Source of the DNA: Aphodosoma sp045631465
GTDB lineage: Bacteria > Bacteroidota > Bacteroidia > Bacteroidales > Paludibacteraceae
Direction of reading: 5' to 3'
Length of the DNA: 64,000 nucleotides
NCBI GenBank assembly: GCA_045631465.1
Contig: JAZQUV010000046.1
Location: 1 to 64,000 of the forward strand
The notes under the pieces: model-generated
The model's database searches: none
What the model was told of the DNA's origin: nothing
Seen by the model: only the letters and a program-made list of their open reading frames with translations
Position numbers and translations under genes: made by a program
Shown: piece by piece, positions 59,593 through 64,000 of the stretch
Numbering within the stretch: position 1 is the first letter of the stretch
Layout of the letters: every line of letters starts with the position of its first letter

Positions 59593-61062
59593 ATGACAAA
59601 AGCTTTTAATTGGGGACAAGTTTTTAGAATATTGGGGGTGCTTCTGCTAACAGAGGCATTTCTGATGTCGTTGTCGGCAATTGTGGCGTATATATATGGC
59701 GAAAATGACTTAAAAGCAATTGTTGAATCGTCGGTAATTACTGCTGTTTCGGGTATTGCAGGCATGCTGATAGGAGGAAAAACAACCAAACATTTCGGAA
59801 CTCGCGAGGGGTATCTTGTTGTGGGATTGGTTTGGATTGTTTTTTCGCTATTTGGGATGTTGCCTTTCAAGTTAAGTCACTACATACCAAGCATAACAGA
59901 TGCTTTTTTTGAGACCATGTCGGGATTTACGACAACAGGGGCTACGATATTGACAGATATAGAGGTTCTGCCCCATGGTTTGTTGTTTTGGCGAAGTATG
60001 ATGCAATGGATGGGCGGCATGGGAATCGTGGTGCTTTCGCTAGCAATATTGCCAATGTTCGGCGCTGGGATGCAGCTATTTGCAGCCGAAGTGCCTGGCA
60101 TCACATACGACAAACTGCAACCTCGCATAACAGATACGGCTCGCAGATTGTGGGAGTTATATTCTATATTAACAGCGATTTGTGCAATATTGCTCTATCT
60201 GGGAGGGATGGATGCTTTCGATGCTATTTGCCATTCACTAACAACATTAGCATCAGGTGGTTATTCAACCAAAAATGCTTCTATTGCATATTGGTCGTCG
60301 CCTATTATTCACTATATAATCATAATTTTTATGATTATTTCGGGAACAAACTTCTCTTTACTATATGGGGCTATAGTGCGCCGACAAGGCAAAAAATTGA
60401 TTCGTGATGAAGAATTTCGAACCTATGTGATAAGCTTAATCATAGTTGCTCTTGCTATATTCGTTGGATTAATGGCTACACGCAATATCGAGAATTGGGG
60501 TGATGCTGAGAAGAGTTTCAGAGATGCCACGTTCCAAACTATTGCAACTATCACTACTACAGGATTTTCGTCATCGGACTATATGACTTGGCATCCAATT
60601 TTATGGTTTATTATTTTGCTTCTTATTCCTCTTGGAGCTTCGGCAGGGTCCACCTCTGGTGGGGTAAAAATCATCCGCATACACATCATATTGAAAAATA
60701 TATACTATGAATTCAAACGCGTGATGCACCCAAAAGCTATCAGACCTGTGAGGGTGAACAAACGAATTATATCAGAAAATACACTATCAAATATATATGT
60801 ATTTATATCTATTTTCATTATTACTTTGATTGTGTCAACAATAATTTTAATGGCTACAGGCTTATCAACAAGCGAAGCTTTTGGTTGTTCGATTGCTTCA
60901 ATTGCAAATGTAGGTCCTGCTATTGGAGACTTTGGTCCTACTGGCACATACGCTGCCCTACCCGATTTGGCTAAATGGTATCTTTCGATATTGATGCTAA
61001 TAGGTCGTTTGGAGTTATTTACAATATTGATACTATTCTTACCTGCCTTTTGGAAGAAATAA
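59593..61062 (+). CDS. trkH: Trk potassium channel subunit TrkH
   Basis: The 489-aa inner-membrane protein has four pore-helix units with filter-like turns: FETMSGFTTTGATIL, HSLTTLASGGYSTKN, TIATITTTGFSSSDY and CSIASIANVGPAIG. It also has the usual N-terminal helices (GVLLLTEAFLMSLSAIVAYIYG). It is the translocation partner of TrkA and shares its operon. The gene ends in a strong bidirectional terminator. Confidence 0.96.
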   Translation: MTKAFNWGQVFRILGVLLLTEAFLMSLSAIVAYIYGENDLKAIVESSVITAVSGIAGMLIGGKTTKHFGTREGYLVVGLVWIVFSLFGMLPFKLSHYIPSITDAFFETMSGFTTTGATILTDIEVLPHGLLFWRSMMQWMGGMGIVVLSLAILPMFGAGMQLFAAEVPGITYDKLQPRITDTARRLWELYSILTAICAILLYLGGMDAFDAICHSLTTLASGGYSTKNASIAYWSSPIIHYIIIIFMIISGTNFSLLYGAIVRRQGKKLIRDEEFRTYVISLIIVALAIFVGLMATRNIENWGDAEKSFRDATFQTIATITTTGFSSSDYMTWHPILWFIILLLIPLGASAGSTSGGVKIIRIHIILKNIYYEFKRVMHPKAIRPVRVNKRIISENTLSNIYVFISIFIITLIVSTIILMATGLSTSEAFGCSIASIANVGPAIGDFGPTGTYAALPDLAKWYLSILMLIGRLELFTILILFLPAFWKK

Positions 61063-61097
61063 AAAAAACGGCAAACTCTTGCGAGTTGCCGTTTTTT
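61063..61097. terminator. Bidirectional terminator between trkH and rubrerythrin
   Basis: Stem ACGGCAAACTC / GAGTTGCCGT with a TTGC loop, flanked by A- and T-runs. Confidence 0.93.
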
Positions 61098-61112
61098 CAT
61101 ATAACTAAATAA

Positions 61113-61691
61113 TTAATAGTTAGTTTTCTTTACTTCGAAGTGAGCTTGTGGATGAGCGCATGCTGGGCATTCAACTGGAGCTTCTTTGCCTTCCATGATG
61201 TAGCCACAGTTGCGACATTGCCATGTAACTGATTCGTCTTTAATGAATACTTTGCCTTCTTCGATGTTGCGAACAAATGCTTGATAGCGTTCTTCGTGAC
61301 CGCGCTCTGCTACAGCGATATTGCGATACATACGAGCGATTTCTGGGAAACCTTCTTCATCTGCGATATCAGCAAATTTTGGATAGTCGAGTGACCACTC
61401 TTCGTGCTCACCTGCAGCAGCAGCTTTGAGGTTGTCGAGAGTTTTACCGATTACGCCAGCAGGGAATGATGCTGTGATTTCGCACATACCACCTTCGAGA
61501 TGTTTGAACATACGTTTTGCGTGTTCTTTTTCTTGGTCGGCAGTTTCAGTGAAGATAGCTGCGATTTGTTCGTAACCCTCTTTTTTTGCTACAGAAGCGA
61601 AATAAGTGTAACGCATACGTGCTTGACTTTCGCCTGCGAAAGAGCACATGAGATTTTTTTCGGTACGTGTACCTTTAATTGATTTTGACAT
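61113..61691 (-). CDS. rbr: Rubrerythrin
   Basis: The 192-aa cytosolic diiron peroxidase reduces hydrogen peroxide in anaerobes. The N-terminal four-helix domain has the ligand motifs ESQARMRYTYFA, ETADQEKEHAKRMF and AVAERGHEERY. The C-terminal rubredoxin-like domain has CRNCGYIMEGKEAPVECPACAH with two Cys pairs. Size and layout are standard. A minus-strand TATCTTTG at 61755-61748 is a plausible -7 element; the -33 is weak. Confidence 0.96.
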   Translation of the reverse strand: MSKSIKGTRTEKNLMCSFAGESQARMRYTYFASVAKKEGYEQIAAIFTETADQEKEHAKRMFKHLEGGMCEITASFPAGVIGKTLDNLKAAAAGEHEEWSLDYPKFADIADEEGFPEIARMYRNIAVAERGHEERYQAFVRNIEEGKVFIKDESVTWQCRNCGYIMEGKEAPVECPACAHPQAHFEVKKTNY

Positions 61692-61846
61692 AATTGTATG
61701 ATTTAATAGTTAGTAATTATTTTATTTTTTTTCGAATATTAATAATGCAAAGATAATACAAAATATTCAAATTTAGAAGAGTTTTTTATTTTTTTTATAG
61801 AAATTATTTTTTTGTATTTTTTCACCATATATTATACTTTTTTTAT

Positions 61847-61908
61847 TATCTTTGTAGGTTAAATAATTATGCCCCTTTGATTAGTTGCAATGATTTGACA
61901 ATCAAAGG
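61847..61908 (+). promoter_or_regulatory. leuS promoter element and leader with 3-codon ORF and hairpin
   Basis: TATCTTTG at 61847-61854 is a perfect -7 element; no good -33 is seen. The leader then holds a tiny ORF, ATG CCC CTT TGA (61869-61880, Met-Pro-Leu-stop), whose end overlaps the left arm of a perfect 9-bp hairpin (CCTTTGATT 61874-61882 / AATCAAAGG 61900-61908). A role in leucine-dependent control is inference only. Confidence 0.5.
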
Positions 61909-61944
61909 TTTTAATGTTGTATAATACAAACACTAGATATAAAT

Positions 61945-64000
61945 ATGGAATACAAATTTCAGGAAATTGAGAAAAAATGGCAACAATATTGGATTGAGCA
62001 TGCCACTTATAAGGTAGAGATTGACGAATCTCGCCCTAAATTCTATGTGCTTGATATGTTCCCATACCCATCGGGAGCGGGATTGCACGTGGGTCACCCT
62101 CTTGGTTATATTGCTTCGGACATTTATAGCCGTTACAAAAGATTGAAGGGCTTCAATGTGTTGCACCCAATGGGTTATGATGCATATGGTTTGCCTGCAG
62201 AGCAATATGCTATTCAAACAGGTCAACACCCTGCTATTACTACAGAAAAAAATATCGCTCGCTATCGTGAGCAATTGGATAAAATAGGTTTCTGCTACGA
62301 CTGGAGTCGTGAAGTGCGCACTTGTGAGCCTGGTTACTACAAATGGACTCAATGGGCTTTTGTACAAATGTTTAACCACTGGTATTGCAATCGTGCGAAT
62401 GCTGCGAAACCAATTTCGATGCTTGTTGACATATTCAAAGAGCAAGGTAATGCTAAAGTGAAGGCAGCATGTAGCGAAACTGCGGTGTTCACTGCAGATG
62501 AGTGGAACTCGTGGGATGAAAAACGCCAACAAGAGGTGTTGATGAACTATCGTATTGCTTATTTGGCAGACTTGAAAGTGAACTGGTGTCCTGCATTGGG
62601 AACAGTGTTAGCAAATGATGAGGTGAGTGAAGGTTTGTCGGTGCGCGGTGGTCACCCAGTGGAACAACGCGTTATGCGTCAATGGAGCCTCCGTGTGAGC
62701 GCATACGCACAACGTTTGTTGGATGGATTGGACCAAGTGGATTGGACAGACTCTTTGAAAGAGACACAAAAGAACTGGATTGGTCGTTCGGAAGGTGCAG
62801 AAATGCGATTCAAAGTGGCTGATTCGGATATCGAACTTGAAATATTTACTACTCGCGCGGATACTGTGTTCGGTGTAACATTTATGGTGCTTGCTCCTGA
62901 GAGCGAATATGTTGCACAATTGACAACAGATGAACAACGCGCTGAAGTAGAGGCATATCTCGACCAAGTGAAACGTAGAACAGAGCGTGAGCGTATTGCT
63001 GACCGCCGTGTGACTGGTGTGTTCTCAGGCTCGTATGCAGTGAATCCATTGACAGGGGATAAAATTCCAGTATGGATTTCGGACTATGTATTAGCAGGTT
63101 ATGGTACTGGTGCTATTATGGCTGTGCCTGCACACGATAGTCGCGACTATGCGTTTGCTCGCCACTTCAACTTGCCTATTATTCCACTTATCGAGGGCGC
63201 AGATGTAAGCGAAGAGAGCTACGATGCAAAAGAGGGCGTAGTTTGCAACTCGGGATTCTTGAATGGTTTGCAAGTGAAAGAGGCTATCGCTAAGATGAAA
63301 GAGTATATCTCGGAACAAGGTCTTGGTCAAGTGAAGGTTAACTACCGTTTGCGCGATGCTATCTTCAGCCGTCAACGCTATTGGGGCGAGCCATTCCCTG
63401 TATATTATAAAGATGGTATGCCTTATATGTTGGATGAGAGCAAATTGCCACTTCAATTGCCAGAAATTGATAAATATCTTCCTACAGAAACAGGCGAACC
63501 ACCACTTGGTCGTGCTGCAAAATGGGAAACAGAAGAGGGTTATAAATTGGAATTGAACACAATGCCAGGTTTTGCTGGTTCGTCGGCTTACTATCTCCGC
63601 TACATGGACCCACACAATACAGAGGCATTGGTTGGCAAATTGGCTAATAACTATTGGGGCAATGTTGACCTCTATATTGGTGGTACAGAGCATGCTACAG
63701 GTCACTTGATTTATAGCCGTTTCTGGAATAAATTCTTGTTTGACTTGGGCGTTGTATGCAAAGAAGAGCCATTCCAAAAGTTGATTAACCAAGGTATGAT
63801 TCAAGGTCGCTCGAACTTTGTATATCGCTATATTGGCGAAGATGCAACTGGTAATCTTTACGTTAGCTATAATTTGATTGACTCGCCTGAATATAAAGAT
63901 AAAGTGCAACCTATCCATGTGGATGTGAATATTGTGAAAAACGATATTTTGGACATTGAAGCATTCCGCAATTGGATGCCTGAATATAAAAATGCTCAAT
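61945..64000 (+). CDS. leuS: Leucyl-tRNA synthetase (3' end outside window)
   Basis: The first 685 codons are present, beginning MEYKFQEIEKKWQQYWIEHA. The HIGH motif appears as HVGHPLGY near residue 50 (after FPYPSGAGL). The editing (CP1) domain shows TTRADTVFGVTFMVLAPE and GTGAIMAVPAHDSRDYAFA. VNYRLRDAIFSRQRYWGEPFP and NMPGFAGSS-like TMPGFAGSSAYYLRY follow. An insertion after residue ~625 (QGRSNFVYRYIGEDATGN) is typical of Bacteroidetes LeuRS. KMSKS lies beyond the window. Confidence 0.97.
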   Translation, partial: MEYKFQEIEKKWQQYWIEHATYKVEIDESRPKFYVLDMFPYPSGAGLHVGHPLGYIASDIYSRYKRLKGFNVLHPMGYDAYGLPAEQYAIQTGQHPAITTEKNIARYREQLDKIGFCYDWSREVRTCEPGYYKWTQWAFVQMFNHWYCNRANAAKPISMLVDIFKEQGNAKVKAACSETAVFTADEWNSWDEKRQQEVLMNYRIAYLADLKVNWCPALGTVLANDEVSEGLSVRGGHPVEQRVMRQWSLRVSAYAQRLLDGLDQVDWTDSLKETQKNWIGRSEGAEMRFKVADSDIELEIFTTRADTVFGVTFMVLAPESEYVAQLTTDEQRAEVEAYLDQVKRRTERERIADRRVTGVFSGSYAVNPLTGDKIPVWISDYVLAGYGTGAIMAVPAHDSRDYAFARHFNLPIIPLIEGADVSEESYDAKEGVVCNSGFLNGLQVKEAIAKMKEYISEQGLGQVKVNYRLRDAIFSRQRYWGEPFPVYYKDGMPYMLDESKLPLQLPEIDKYLPTETGEPPLGRAAKWETEEGYKLELNTMPGFAGSSAYYLRYMDPHNTEALVGKLANNYWGNVDLYIGGTEHATGHLIYSRFWNKFLFDLGVVCKEEPFQKLINQGMIQGRSNFVYRYIGEDATGNLYVSYNLIDSPEYKDKVQPIHVDVNIVKNDILDIEAFRNWMPEYKNAQ

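Noticed and set aside
63091..63999. 302-aa open frame opposite leuS
   Set aside because: Antisense to leuS, whose forward frame is open to the window edge and shows clear motifs.

Overview
The window is a 64 kb chromosomal stretch from an AT-rich member of the Bacteroidales. The evidence is: promoters of the Bacteroidetes type (TTG, about 20 bp, then TAnnTTTG) upstream of many genes; secreted proteins with T9SS-type C-terminal domains; a homodimer-type glycyl-tRNA synthetase; a CTC-type L25; and SusD-free, lipoprotein-rich surface genes. The family cannot be fixed from the sequence alone; an uncultured gut or rumen lineage is my guess. I found no tRNA, rRNA, CRISPR array, transposase, prophage or plasmid gene.

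Layout. 1-2.7 kb: the 3' end of a secreted protein, a repeat-rich gap, a 56-aa gene and a divergent AraC regulator. 2.8-10.9 kb (minus): deoD, a U32 hydroxylase-like protein, then a surface-polysaccharide operon read as flippase-rfbA-rfbC-rfbB-ugd from a clear promoter at 10.95 kb. 11.1-17.7 kb (plus, unusually C-rich coding strand): a NamZ-type muramidase lipoprotein, a large FAD/Fe-S oxidoreductase, a membrane protein and a FetAB-type ABC exporter. 17.9-30.8 kb (minus): glyS, then a long probable operon (rplY, pth, hsp15, DUF3467, tilS, subtilase, YgjP-like peptidase) with overlapping genes, then hemW, ridA, a TPR protein and a Crp-family regulator. 31-34.8 kb (plus): PadR-PspC envelope-stress pair and a triheme cytochrome c peroxidase with a perfect inverted repeat over its promoter. 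35.4-53.4 kb: two giant secreted proteins (1858 and 2084 aa), each followed by a copy of the same 233-bp repeat, around pepD, a lipoprotein, folB, an HD hydrolase, galE and an Lrp regulator. 53.5-64 kb: a ClpB that lacks its N-terminal domain, dxs, trkA-trkH, rubrerythrin and the 5' two thirds of leuS.

The most unusual content is intergenic. A family of arrays built on an 11-bp period occurs at several loci. Three carry six near-identical units (66 bp). Three others are degenerate 66-bp arrays inside a composite element, where two palindromes sit exactly 72 bp apart at all three sites. There are also a near-identical 233-bp repeat pair with terminal inverted repeats, 7-bp microsatellites (one read in frame inside a metabolic gene), 13-bp tandem repeats in a regulator's leader, and a promoter-terminator unit that could encode a ~74-nt RNA or a clpB attenuator.

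All functional names come from reading motifs by eye; no database search was run.
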